Assembly: GCF_900640175.1 (NCBI RefSeq)
Contig: NZ_CAAAJC010000001.1
Coordinates: 124,001 to 188,000, forward strand
Source: Legionella sp. W10-070
GTDB taxonomy: Bacteria; Pseudomonadota; Gammaproteobacteria; Legionellales; Legionellaceae
Length of the DNA: 64,000 nt
Reading direction: 5' to 3'
This document shows positions 9,144 to 18,039 of the stretch, piece after piece (position 1 is the first letter of the stretch; every line of letters starts with the position of its first letter). A program made the position numbers and the translations under genes. The notes beneath the pieces were generated by a model. The model was not told the origin of the DNA. It was given only the letters and a program-made list of their open reading frames with translations, and did not search any database.

Positions 9144-9199
9144 GCAGGAATATTCTCGGTCGATTAAAGCACGGTTTTCACCTTTAATACTGCTCAATG

Positions 9200-10324
9200 T
9201 TACCTAAGTTTTTCAGGATTGATAATGACTATCATGTCATCATCTTTTTTAGGAATGCCTCTTCCATCTCTATTATTAGTCGCGACATAAAATAGTCCGC
9301 CAGGGGCTAATTTAATCTCTCGCAGTCTTCCCAGGCTACCACTTAGGTATTTACTAAGCTTTTTTGTTTTCAAATCAAAGCCATACAAAGCTCTACCTCT
9401 TAGGCCGCAAAAGTAGAGTACATTGTCAAGAATTTCCGCGCCTGCAGGTGCCCAGGTAACATAACCACTTTCGATGGCCGGTGTCTCCATGCCGCTTTGA
9501 GACCCTTTACCTGTGATTATTGGCCAGCCGTAATTTCTACCAGGCTTAATCAGGTTAATTTCATCATGCGCCGTGGGGCCATGTTCGGTGGCCCAAAGCT
9601 GTCCTTGCTCATCCCAGGCAATTCCTTGTGGATTTCTATGCCCATAAGAGTAAACAGGGGAATTTATAAAGGGATTATCTTCAGGAATTGAACCGTCATC
9701 TTTGATCCTTAGTATCTTTCCAGCAAAAGAATTAATGTCCTGCGCCGCATCCGGAATTTGAGCATCACCTGTTGTAATATACAGGTAATTATCCGGACCA
9801 AAACGAATCCGTCCTCCATTATGAGTTGGGGCGCCTGGAATTTTATCAATTATAAGGCTGGGATCATGCAGTTTATTCTCTGACAATTGATAACGAACTA
9901 CTCTATTGAGGTAATTATCATGCAATTGATAAGTATAATAAACGTAAACAAAAGGGTTATGCTGGAAGTCTGGATGGACCGCAAGACCAAGCAATCCGCC
10001 TTCACCTATAGGAGCTGCCTCCTCAATCGAGGCTATTTCCACAGGCTCATTACTTTTCTTTAAATCTACTGAATAGATCTTTCCCGGTCGCTCCGTAAAC
10101 AGCATTGTACCATCAGGTAAAAAATCCAGGGCCCAGGGGATCTGCAGATTTTTTACCACTACTGAAAGCAGTGGAACAGGACGTTTATCTTCCCCAGCCC
10201 CTGATATTGATGCCGTCATGGGAAGATTATTTATTCTCGCGCCCAAAAACTTCCACCAGCCAATTGCAATGACGAAAATTACCACCATAAGTATTGCAAA
10301 AAGTATCCCTTTTATGTTGCTCAT
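9200..10324 (-). CDS. PQQ-dependent aldose sugar dehydrogenase (YliI/soluble GDH family)
   Basis: The 374-residue protein has an N-terminal membrane anchor or signal segment (about residues 4-26) followed by a six-bladed propeller of the glucose/sorbosone dehydrogenase family. Characteristic stretches are visible: PWALDFLPDGTMLFTERPG, GGLLGLAVHPDF, the THNGGRIRFGPDNYLYITTGD strand, SYGHRNPQGIAWD and LWATEHGP. Members oxidise aldoses in the periplasm with PQQ and calcium and pass electrons to the respiratory chain. PQQ biosynthesis genes are not seen here. It is a single gene ending just before an AT-rich gap. Confidence 0.88.
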   Translation of the reverse strand: MSNIKGILFAILMVVIFVIAIGWWKFLGARINNLPMTASISGAGEDKRPVPLLSVVVKNLQIPWALDFLPDGTMLFTERPGKIYSVDLKKSNEPVEIASIEEAAPIGEGGLLGLAVHPDFQHNPFVYVYYTYQLHDNYLNRVVRYQLSENKLHDPSLIIDKIPGAPTHNGGRIRFGPDNYLYITTGDAQIPDAAQDINSFAGKILRIKDDGSIPEDNPFINSPVYSYGHRNPQGIAWDEQGQLWATEHGPTAHDEINLIKPGRNYGWPIITGKGSQSGMETPAIESGYVTWAPAGAEILDNVLYFCGLRGRALYGFDLKTKKLSKYLSGSLGRLREIKLAPGGLFYVATNNRDGRGIPKKDDDMIVIINPEKLR

Positions 10325-10458
10325 GCGCCTTAAAATAATTTGGTTAGAACCAGGTCATTAGTACTTATACCATGAATTATTACAAAAGTAATAATCAGCT
10401 ACCTCATGGAAAATTGACCAGAGGATACCTGACGCTTGTAACATCCGTGAATTTACAA

Positions 10459-11139
10459 CTAATTATTGGTTAACTGTTGCAATAGTTGACTTGCTGCATC
10501 CTGCTCGGCCTTACGGCGGCTGGCGCCGTAGCCTGTTGTTGTTTTTTTGATGCCGCTTACCTTACACATTACATAAAAAACCTGTTCATGTTCTTCTCCT
10601 TCAACCTTCACCAGGGAATATTCGGGCAAAGGTTTTCTTTCAGCTTGCAAATACTCTTGAAGCTGGGTTTTTGGGTCTTTTAAGCTATCCTTCAACAGAT
10701 CACTTCCCAAACGAGAACTATACAGCCTTAAGACCAGTTTTTTACTCTCTTCCACGCCGCCATCAAGAAACACAGCCGCAATGACAGCCTCGAGCGCATC
10801 AGCAAGAATTGAAGCTCGACGAAATCCGCCACTTTTTAACTCTCCTTGCCCCAGATAGAGATGATCACCTAGATTTATTTCGGTCGCAATCTCTGCAAGC
10901 GTCTCTCCTTTAACCAAAAATGCACGCAACCGGCTTAACTGGCCTTCTGTTTGCTCGGGAAAGCGCTCAAACAATACCGCGGCAATAATAAAACTTAAAA
11001 TCGAGTCGCCTAAAAATTCATAACGCTCATTATTAACGCTGCCGGCACTGCAATGAGTTAAAGCCTGCTTTAAATAAGCCATTTTTTTAAATTGATAATC
11101 TAATCGCCTGCCTAGACGCTGTAAATCATTGGGGATCAA
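10459..11139 (-). CDS. rnc: Ribonuclease III
   Basis: The 226-residue enzyme cleaves double-stranded RNA in rRNA maturation and mRNA turnover. The endonuclease domain (about 5-150) shows the signature ERYEFLGDSIL (residues 38-48) with acidic metal ligands, and a second acidic cluster ADALEAVIAA. The double-stranded RNA-binding domain follows (about 155-224). The start is a TTG at 11137-11139 with AGAGG about 6 bases upstream; no ATG or GTG fits the family N-terminus. It is last in a lepA-lepB-rnc order, and the usual downstream era is absent. Confidence 0.96.
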   Translation of the reverse strand: MIPNDLQRLGRRLDYQFKKMAYLKQALTHCSAGSVNNERYEFLGDSILSFIIAAVLFERFPEQTEGQLSRLRAFLVKGETLAEIATEINLGDHLYLGQGELKSGGFRRASILADALEAVIAAVFLDGGVEESKKLVLRLYSSRLGSDLLKDSLKDPKTQLQEYLQAERKPLPEYSLVKVEGEEHEQVFYVMCKVSGIKKTTTGYGASRRKAEQDAASQLLQQLTNN

Positions 11140-11215
11140 TTTTTACCTCTGATTTTATTAACATGCCGTCATCAACGGATAATGGAAACTGATACTCCTG
11201 AAAATCAACTAAACC

Positions 11216-11971
11216 TCAGTGAATAACCCTGCCTATTTTAGACCATCTGATACTGTCAGTCTTACTATTCCAACTCATCCATACCAGGAAAGCCTTGCCT
11301 CGTAAATATTCATCCGAAGTAAAACCCCAATAACGGCTATCAGCACTATCATCACGATTATCACCCATCATGAAATATTGCCCTTGCGGTACCACAACAT
11401 CGAAGTCTTCAGCAGGAACATCCGGACGAATATAGATATCATGTTCAATGCCATTTAAATTTTCCCGATACTTCGCTACTGCATGCCCTGAACTTTCATC
11501 CGTAGTATACTCAACAAAAGTCTGCTTCATTTCTTTTCCATTAATGGTCAGTCTCTTGTTGTGATAACTTACCTTATCACCAGGTACTCCAATAACACGC
11601 TTGATATAATCAAAACTCGGATCAGGCGGCCAGCGAAATACGGCAACTTCTCCCCGCTTTGGATTGGCGATAGGGATTATCTTTTTTTCCAAAACCGGAA
11701 GCCTTAAACCATAAGCAAATTTATTAACCGCCACGAAGTCGCCAACCAGCAACGTAGGCTCAAGTGAGCCTGAAGGTATACGGAATGGTTCAACCAAAAA
11801 AGAACGTAACAACAGCACAATCACAAAGATAGGAAAAAAAGAACGGGAATATTCAATAATACGCCCAGGTTTTTCTTCAGGCTTGCGCTTTTTTGCAAAA
11901 TAAAGAACATCAAGTAAATAAATAATACCACTGACTAAAGAGAGAATGACTAATAATAAAGCAAAATTCAT
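11216..11971 (-). CDS. lepB: Signal peptidase I
   Basis: This inner-membrane protease removes signal peptides from exported proteins. The 251-residue protein has two N-terminal membrane helices (about 3-22 and 44-60). The catalytic Ser69 lies in RIPSGSLEPTL and the general base Lys124 in DYIKRVIGVPGDKV, followed by the GDNRDDSADSRYWG box. The residue after the catalytic Ser is Leu instead of the more common Met. It lies between lepA and rnc, the usual order in gammaproteobacteria. Confidence 0.96.
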   Translation of the reverse strand: MNFALLLVILSLVSGIIYLLDVLYFAKKRKPEEKPGRIIEYSRSFFPIFVIVLLLRSFLVEPFRIPSGSLEPTLLVGDFVAVNKFAYGLRLPVLEKKIIPIANPKRGEVAVFRWPPDPSFDYIKRVIGVPGDKVSYHNKRLTINGKEMKQTFVEYTTDESSGHAVAKYRENLNGIEHDIYIRPDVPAEDFDVVVPQGQYFMMGDNRDDSADSRYWGFTSDEYLRGKAFLVWMSWNSKTDSIRWSKIGRVIH

Positions 11972-12095
11972 ACCTGATTGTTCCTATCAATTAATTGCAT
12001 ATCTACTAAACCACCTGAAACCTTATCCTGTAAGGAGCACCACTTTATTGCTTAATCCCGCATTCAGGATACTTTAGAGTAAACTACAGCAGCGA

Positions 12096-13901
12096 TTATT
12101 TTTTTCTATCAGTTTGAAAAACTGCCATAAATGCTTCCTGAGGAATTTCCACATGCCCGACTTGCTTCATACGTTTCTTTCCCGCTTTTTGTTTCTCCAG
12201 TAATTTTCGCTTACGGGTCACATCCCCCCCATAACATTTGGCGGTAACATTCTTACGCAAAGCCTTTACCGTTTGTCGGGCAATAATATGATTACCTAAA
12301 GCAGCCTGAATAGCGACATCAAACATTTGCCTTGGTATTAATTCCCGCATCTTGTCAGCCAATGCCTTACCTCGACTGTAGGCCGCATCGCGATGAACAA
12401 TGACAGCCAGGGCATCAACACGTTCTCCATTAATCAAAACATCCATTTTGACCAGATCTGCTTCCTCAAAGCGTAAGAAATTATAATCAAGAGAAGCATA
12501 ACCCCGACTCACTGACTTTAAACGATCAAAGAAATCAGATACCACTTCACTCATAGGCAAATCGTAAGCAACTGATACCTGACGGCCACTATAGGTCATA
12601 TTAACCTGAACGCCACGACGCTCTACACACAGACTGATGATAGAGCCTAAGTAATCCTGCGGTACCAGAATATTGGCGCGTACAATTGGCTCAAACATCT
12701 GCTTGATTTGTTGCGTAGGAGGTAACTGTGATGGATTATCTATCATCAAAGTTTCCCCTTTAGTGGTCACTACCTTGTAGATTACCGTAGGGGCTGTCGA
12801 TATTAAATCCAGATTATATTCCCGCTCCAATCTTTCCTGGACAATTTCCATATGCAGCATGCCAAGAAAGCCGCAACGAAAGCCAAAACCTAATGCTTCG
12901 GAAGATTCTGGCTCATAAAATAAAGAGGCATCATTTAAACTCAGCTTGGCCAATGCTTCACGGAAAGCTTCAAAATCATCCGAGCTGATTGGAAAAAGAC
13001 CTGCATAAACCTGTGGTTTGACGCGCTGAAAGCCAGGAAGGGGGGCTGACGCCTGATTCTTTTCAAGTGTTAAAGTATCACCGACTGGCGCACCCTGGAT
13101 GTCTTTGATACCCGCAACGACATAGCCAACCTCACCTGCCTGTAATATGTCAAGTTTCTTACGCTTGGGGGTAAAAATACCCACCTGGTCAACCTCATAG
13201 GATTTACCGCTCGACATGACCCGCAACTTATCCCCTTTCTTAAGCGAACCATTAGCGATACGAACCAACGAAATAACACCAAGATAACTGTCAAACCAGG
13301 AATCAATAATTAAAGCTTGTAAGGGCGCTTCAATTTCACCCTGTGGCGGCGGAATGCGAGAAACCAGTGCCTCAAGGACTTCTTCAACACCAAGGCCGCT
13401 TTTGGCGCTAACTCGAATTGCATCCTGCGCTTCAAGCCCGATAATATCTTCAATTTCAGCAATTACCCGTTCCGGCTCTGCCTGAGGTAAATCAATTTTG
13501 TTTAAAACCGGTAAAATTTCCAAAGATTGATCAATTGCAGTATAACAAACTGCGACGGTTTGGGCTTCAACCCCCTGCGCTGCGTCCACAACCAGGATAG
13601 CCCCCTCACAAGCCGCAAGGGAACGTGATACCTCATAGCTAAAATCGACATGGCCAGGGGTATCAATAAAGTTGAGCAAATAGGTCTTGCCATCACGGGC
13701 AGTATAGTTCAAAGATACACTTTGAGCCTTGATGGTAATGCCCCTCTCTCGCTCGATTTCCATGGAATCAAGCACCTGTTCAGCCATTTCCCTGTCAGAT
13801 AAACCGCCACAAAGCTGAATAAATCGATCGGCCAAAGTCGATTTACCATGATCAATATGGGCTATGATGGAAAAATTACGAATTCGCGTTAAGTCGCTCA
13901 A
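12096..13901 (-). CDS. lepA: Elongation factor 4 (LepA), ribosome back-translocation GTPase
   Basis: The 601-residue GTPase has the G1 loop [14 protein letters not shown]3 DTPGHVDF and G4 NKIDLP. EF-G-like domains II, III and V follow, then the LepA-specific C-terminal domain ([20 protein letters not shown] and a basic end). Length matches the family (about 600). It acts on stalled ribosomes and in 30S biogenesis. It is the first gene of the lepA-lepB-rnc operon, and the start codon is preceded by a 263-base intergenic region holding a dispersed repeat. Confidence 0.97.
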   Translation of the reverse strand: MSDLTRIRNFSIIAHIDHGKSTLADRFIQLCGGLSDREMAEQVLDSMEIERERGITIKAQSVSLNYTARDGKTYLLNFIDTPGHVDFSYEVSRSLAACEGAILVVDAAQGVEAQTVAVCYTAIDQSLEILPVLNKIDLPQAEPERVIAEIEDIIGLEAQDAIRVSAKSGLGVEEVLEALVSRIPPPQGEIEAPLQALIIDSWFDSYLGVISLVRIANGSLKKGDKLRVMSSGKSYEVDQVGIFTPKRKKLDILQAGEVGYVVAGIKDIQGAPVGDTLTLEKNQASAPLPGFQRVKPQVYAGLFPISSDDFEAFREALAKLSLNDASLFYEPESSEALGFGFRCGFLGMLHMEIVQERLEREYNLDLISTAPTVIYKVVTTKGETLMIDNPSQLPPTQQIKQMFEPIVRANILVPQDYLGSIISLCVERRGVQVNMTYSGRQVSVAYDLPMSEVVSDFFDRLKSVSRGYASLDYNFLRFEEADLVKMDVLINGERVDALAVIVHRDAAYSRGKALADKMRELIPRQMFDVAIQAALGNHIIARQTVKALRKNVTAKCYGGDVTRKRKLLEKQKAGKKRMKQVGHVEIPQEAFMAVFQTDRKK

Positions 13902-13973
13902 CTGAAAAACCTGCTAGTAAAATGGTGCTATTCTAGCTTAATTATCAGCGTCCAGAAAGTACCGCGTAATAAG

Positions 13974-14046
13974 CAGGCACGATTTAAACCCGCGATTTTC
14001 TAATTTAGCGATTTATTCTCACTGATTCTCAATATCCTGCGCCTTG
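13974..14046 (-). repeat. Dispersed repeat, family D (long copy)
   Basis: A stretch of about 70 bases resembles 21585-21653 in the same orientation. Both share CGATT.AAA..CGCG.TTTTCTAA, then TTCTCACT or TTTTCACT, then ATATCC.GCG. The left end is the reverse complement of the short copies at 616-640 and 17209-17232. It lies upstream of lepA and mltB, which diverge here. Confidence 0.55.
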
Positions 14047-14164
14047 GGCACAGGGCATGGCCAATAAACCGTACATTAATCGCACCCTGTTTTTATAAAA
14101 AATTTGCTGCCGTTTTATTTTTTATACTAAACTTAAACATTTGATAGTCACTAAAGGATCGGGA

Positions 14165-15184
14165 ATGCGACGAATAGCCACACTGTGTTTTGCCTTGATT
14201 ACATTGTTCGTTTGCAGCATTGCTCAAGCCGACAAAGCCTTCAGTCAGCGTAAAGATGTTCAGCAATTTATTGAAAAAATGGTTAAAGAGCACCAGTTTG
14301 ACCGCAAAGAGCTGGTGCAGATTATGGATGAGGTGAAGCTACAGCCCCAAATCATCGAATCAATGGACAAGCCCTACGAGAAGAAATCCTGGGATGTGTA
14401 CAAACAATTATTCTTGACCTCAGACAGAGTACAAGGTGGTATCGAGTTTTGGAAGAGCAATCAGGAAACCTTAAAGAAGGCAGAGAAAAAATACGGTGTA
14501 CCTGCCCATATCATTGTCGCCATTATCGGTGTTGAAACCCTCTACGGCAAAAGACAAGGCAACTACCGGGTCATTGATGCCTTATCAACCCTGGCCTTTA
14601 ATTATCCCAAACGCGCTGAGTTTTTTACTAAAGAATTGAAAGAATATTTATTACTTTGCCGCGAACATAAAGTCCCCGCCACCCAATATATGGGTTCTTA
14701 TGCTGGCGCTATTGGCATGCCACAATTTATGCCCAGCAGTTACCGCTACTATGCTGCCGATTTCGCAGGAAATGCCAAAAAAGATTTGGTTAATGACAAT
14801 GAAGCAGTCATTGCCAGTGTTGCAAATTACTTTCGTAAACACGGATGGGCAACCAATGAAGGCATCGCACAGCCGGCAAGGGTAGAAGGTAACCACTATA
14901 AAAATATCAATACTGCCTATAAAAGTGCGACATACCAATGGCAACAATTGAAAGCAGCGGGAATCAAACCCCTCACAGCTTCCATCCACGCGCCATCGAA
15001 AATTGGCCTGATTGAGTTAAATACACAAGACGGACAGGAATACTGGCTTGCTTATCCTAATTTCTATGTAATCACCCGCTATAATTCCAGTCCTCAATAT
15101 GCAATGGCAGTTTATTTATTGTCCCAGCAATTAAAGAGCCAATGGACCCTGGCTTCTGCTGACAAAAAATATGCTTATGCCTAG
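14165..15184 (+). CDS. mltB: Membrane-bound lytic murein transglycosylase B
   Basis: The 339-residue protein has a signal peptide ending near AQADKAF (residues 20-26). The catalytic domain has Glu124 in AIIGVETLYGKRQGNYRV, and the family motif GAIGMPQFMPSSYRYYAADF lies further on. It cleaves the glycan strands of peptidoglycan with formation of anhydro-muramic ends. There is no lipobox, so it may be periplasmic rather than lipid-anchored. ATG 14165 is chosen over an in-frame start at 14141 because AAGGATCGGG directly precedes it and the signal peptide begins there. Confidence 0.93.
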   Translation: MRRIATLCFALITLFVCSIAQADKAFSQRKDVQQFIEKMVKEHQFDRKELVQIMDEVKLQPQIIESMDKPYEKKSWDVYKQLFLTSDRVQGGIEFWKSNQETLKKAEKKYGVPAHIIVAIIGVETLYGKRQGNYRVIDALSTLAFNYPKRAEFFTKELKEYLLLCREHKVPATQYMGSYAGAIGMPQFMPSSYRYYAADFAGNAKKDLVNDNEAVIASVANYFRKHGWATNEGIAQPARVEGNHYKNINTAYKSATYQWQQLKAAGIKPLTASIHAPSKIGLIELNTQDGQEYWLAYPNFYVITRYNSSPQYAMAVYLLSQQLKSQWTLASADKKYAYA

Positions 15185-15220
15185 CCGTGAACCAATTTTT
15201 TCGCGGCTGCAAATGCGGCT

Positions 15221-15299
15221 AATTGACGCCATTCCGTCTTTGAGTTTCTTGAATAGGGTTCGCTATTCGCCTCATTCAAAGACAAAATGGCGATCAATT
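15221..15299. repeat. Imperfect inverted repeat of about 28-bp arms
   Basis: The left arm 15221-15244 (AATTGACGCCATTCCGTCTT..) pairs with the right arm 15272-15299 (..AAGACAAAATGGCGATCAATT). An inner GAATAGggttcgCTATTC hairpin lies between them. A second small hairpin (ATTCAGGC/GCCTGAAT) follows at about 15358-15384. The structure fills the gap between mltB and gspL and could form a long RNA stem. There is no U-tract. Confidence 0.55.
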
Positions 15300-15414
15300 A
15301 TCCATATTTTCGCTCTGCAAAACAATTGCTTCACAGAGCCTAAATTTTTTATCGTTATTCAGGCTAAACTGTCTGGCCTGAATAGCGACTCAACTGATCA
15401 GATCAAGGTGCCCT

Positions 15415-16575
15415 GTGGCCACATGCTTTCTATTTGCTCATCAGCTTAACCAAGAGGGTTGCTTAAGTCTGGTTCTGGATAATCAAAACCAGATAATAGC
15501 CCCACTTGCACAACGTGACTTTGACAGCATCAAATCCCTGCAGAAAGGTCATCAGACCATTATTGTTCTGCCCACGTTGCTTTTTAGTCTGCATCGTATT
15601 GCCCTACCCTGGCTTAACGACAAAAAAGCACGTGCTGCCATCCCCTTTGCACTGGAAGAAAACCTTGCGCAAAATGTTAACACCCTACACTTTGCTTTTG
15701 ACCGTAATTATTATCAGGATGGTCACTACCTGGTAATTGTTGGCAATAAGAGCGAGTTAGAAAAATTAATAATCCAACTTAACGAACAGGCAATTTATTT
15801 CGATGCCATAACCATTGATTGGTTTGCACTTAATCAAGATGAAATAGCTGGAATGGACTCTTATCTGCTGATTAACGACACGAATTTCCAAGGCGCCCTC
15901 TCCCCTGAATTAGCTACTCTTTATTTTAAAAAACTGCCTTTAGCAAGCAATTATTCATTTCTTGTCTTTCCCAACAGTAATAAGGCTTTCACAGTCACAC
16001 AGCCTGTCAGGTCGATAAAATCAGAAGAAGATTCCTTTATCTGGCTTGCCAGGCGCCTGCAAAAAATAAAGCCAATGAATCTATGCCAGGGTGAATTACG
16101 TCATGGGGGCGATACTAAAGCAAAACGCTGGTATCAGGCTGCAGCAATAATGACTGTAATCTGGCTAGCCACCTTCATTGGTGGAAACCTCACCAAACTT
16201 CATCATCTTAATAAAGAAATAAAGGAAGTTGATGCTAAAGTAGCACACATTTACCATGCGTTTTTTCCTCAGGCACAACAGGTAATCAGTCCTAAATTTC
16301 GCATTAGTCAATTACTGAAATCCCGTCAAACCGAAAAAGATAACAGTTTTTGGCTTCTATTAAATATCCTGGCGGAAAATTTTAACCCGGACACCATGAA
16401 TTTTGAGCAACTCCGTTTTCAAAACCAATCACTCCAGCTTACTCTGACAACAAAAAATTTCGCAGAACTGGAGCTTTTTCAGAACCGTTTACAAAAGGCA
16501 AATATTCAGGTAAGGCAAACGCAAGCTTCAACAGATAGAGAAAGAGTAGTTGGAACTCTGGAGCTAACCCTATGA
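15415..16575 (+). CDS. gspL: Type II secretion protein L
   Basis: The 386-residue inner-membrane protein recruits the GspE ATPase to the type II secretion platform. The N-terminal two thirds form the actin-like cytoplasmic domain (conserved ALPWLNDKKARAAIPFALEE near residues 63-82). One membrane helix lies near 243-263, and a periplasmic ferredoxin-like domain follows. The start is GTG with AAGGTG about 6 bases upstream. The last four bases overlap gspM. Other type II secretion genes are not in the window, as is typical for Legionella, where they are scattered. Confidence 0.9.
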   Translation: MATCFLFAHQLNQEGCLSLVLDNQNQIIAPLAQRDFDSIKSLQKGHQTIIVLPTLLFSLHRIALPWLNDKKARAAIPFALEENLAQNVNTLHFAFDRNYYQDGHYLVIVGNKSELEKLIIQLNEQAIYFDAITIDWFALNQDEIAGMDSYLLINDTNFQGALSPELATLYFKKLPLASNYSFLVFPNSNKAFTVTQPVRSIKSEEDSFIWLARRLQKIKPMNLCQGELRHGGDTKAKRWYQAAAIMTVIWLATFIGGNLTKLHHLNKEIKEVDAKVAHIYHAFFPQAQQVISPKFRISQLLKSRQTEKDNSFWLLLNILAENFNPDTMNFEQLRFQNQSLQLTLTTKNFAELELFQNRLQKANIQVRQTQASTDRERVVGTLELTL

Positions 16576-17054
16576 TTAATCATTGGAATAATTTAAATGT
16601 CCGAGAGCGCTGGATGGTCATTATTACTGCTGTCTTCTTGCTGAGTTATTTATTCTATCTTTTGATTTATTCCCCTCTGACTACCGCAATTAACACCCAC
16701 TCTGCCCAACTAACAGAAAAACAGGAAACTTTGGCCTGGATGGAAAAAATTCGCCAGCAACCTAAAAACCATCGTGCCCCGCAAACCATCAGTAATACGA
16801 AGTTATTAGCCTTGATCGACAGTCAATTAACCAGCGGAGTCTTAAGGCAATTCCCCTATCAGATGCAACAAACAAGCTCAGGGGAAATTCAGTTATCATT
16901 TGAAAAAGTACCTTTTAGTCAATTTGTATTTTGGTTATGGACTTTAAGCAGGGATTATGCGCTCAGCATCAAGCAAATTAATACAGAAAACACAGAGACG
17001 CCAGGCATAGTAAAATTGATGATTATCATTGCCACCGCCAGGCAGGATGCTTAG
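16572..17054 (+). CDS. gspM: Type II secretion protein M
   Basis: The 160-residue protein has the GspM layout: a short cytoplasmic start with the WNNLNVRERWM motif, one membrane helix (about residues 17-35), and a periplasmic coiled-coil plus ferredoxin-like domain. It partners GspL in the inner-membrane platform. It overlaps gspL by an ATGA and is the last gene of this two-gene unit. Confidence 0.9.
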   Translation: MINHWNNLNVRERWMVIITAVFLLSYLFYLLIYSPLTTAINTHSAQLTEKQETLAWMEKIRQQPKNHRAPQTISNTKLLALIDSQLTSGVLRQFPYQMQQTSSGEIQLSFEKVPFSQFVFWLWTLSRDYALSIKQINTENTETPGIVKLMIIIATARQDA

Positions 17055-17116
17055 TATGAAATCATTTTGCTTCAACTTATTACTCGTGCGATTAAGAGAG
17101 CTGTTGGTGATGGTAG

Positions 17117-17144
17117 TCCGGATGAAGCGCAAGCGAAATCCGGG
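17117..17144. repeat. REP-like hairpin, family C
   Basis: TCCGGAT and ATCCGGGA form a stem around the loop GAAGCGCAAGCGAA. The pair at 44884-45002 has the same loop plan (GAAGCGCAGCGTA) with a different stem (CCTTGAT/ATCAAGG). Conserved loop and covarying stem suggest a structured repeat. Confidence 0.6.
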
Positions 17145-17208
17145 ATCGAAGCTTGATAATAAACTCATACCCTTCCGCTGACGCTCCATCCAGGCACAAC
17201 TTTCAAGG

Positions 17209-17232
17209 AAAAACCGCCGTTTTAATCGCACG
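17209..17232 (+). repeat. Dispersed palindromic repeat, family D (short copy)
   Basis: AAAAACCGCCGTTTTAATCG followed by CAC matches 616-640 almost base for base. It lies in the 258-base gap between gspM and the convergent SPOR lipoprotein gene. Confidence 0.5.
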
Positions 17233-17312
17233 TGCGTAACATGAACTTATTACACCATTAGCAATTCAACCAGATGGTCATCATGCAGTGTTGCCTGGCC
17301 AATATCATTGCC

Positions 17313-17855
17313 CTAATTATTTACGTTATTTTGGATGCTTCCCCAATTTTTTATTCCCGCCCCCTGCCTGATGTCTTGCGGCAGATTGCTCAGGGCTTTT
17401 TGCGCTTCCTCATAACTATTATAACTGCCGTACAACCCTTTGTAATAGGATTTATCACCCCGATGATATTTTATCTGCGCCGTACGATCATTTTTGGGTA
17501 TTTTATAAAGCCTGCCTGCCACCTGGGAGGCTTTTTCACTCTCAGCAATTTCTATGGTATATCCCTGTGGGTTTTGGCTTCTTACCCAACCTCTATCCCT
17601 GTCTTTATGAGAAGTTGGTGAATGGGCGGAGCCTACATGATAAGAGTCAGGCACTTTCACCTCCCTCCGAGGCATTGCCTGATCGCTATAGTCTACTCTC
17701 CCATCGTAATCTTGATAGTAGTTAGTGGTATATAGATAGGGCTGATAACCGCTATTATAATCTGTGTATGTTGTATAGCTGCTCTTATGAATTGAAGAAC
17801 AAGCAGAGAGGCCAGCAACAGCCATTATCGCTGTTAGAATTTTTACTCTATTCAT
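17313..17855 (-). CDS. SPOR-domain lipoprotein
   Basis: The 180-residue protein starts with a lipoprotein signal (lipobox LSAC at residues 15-18) and continues with a Tyr/Ser-rich spacer. It ends in a SPOR domain (about residues 100-172, with GLYGSYNSYEEAQKAL), a fold that binds denuded peptidoglycan at division septa. ATG 17855 has GGGAG about 8 bases upstream and directly begins the signal, so a longer in-frame start at 17900 is rejected. It is transcribed alone, divergent from dgt. Its exact partner is unknown. Confidence 0.85.
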   Translation of the reverse strand: MNRVKILTAIMAVAGLSACSSIHKSSYTTYTDYNSGYQPYLYTTNYYQDYDGRVDYSDQAMPRREVKVPDSYHVGSAHSPTSHKDRDRGWVRSQNPQGYTIEIAESEKASQVAGRLYKIPKNDRTAQIKYHRGDKSYYKGLYGSYNSYEEAQKALSNLPQDIRQGAGIKNWGSIQNNVNN

Positions 17856-18039
17856 AATATTTTCTCCCTTATTCAAGTCTCCCTTGAGCATCTTATTCAA
17901 GAAAAACCCTTATTTTTATGGGTATGAAAGTCCTATCCTAAGCTAGTTATCTTCCAAAGTCTGAAAAACTTTAGGTTCTTTTGAGTTGTTTCTATTCAAA
18001 CAATCGCATAAAGTATGTAATTTAGCTGATAATTTAACG

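Noticed and set aside
15171-15449. 92-residue plus-strand frame between mltB and gspL
   Set aside because: It overlaps both genes and crosses the inverted repeat at 15221-15299; composition is not protein-like.
17274-17621. 115-residue plus-strand frame
   Set aside because: It is antisense to the SPOR lipoprotein, which has a lipobox, a recognisable domain and a ribosome binding site.
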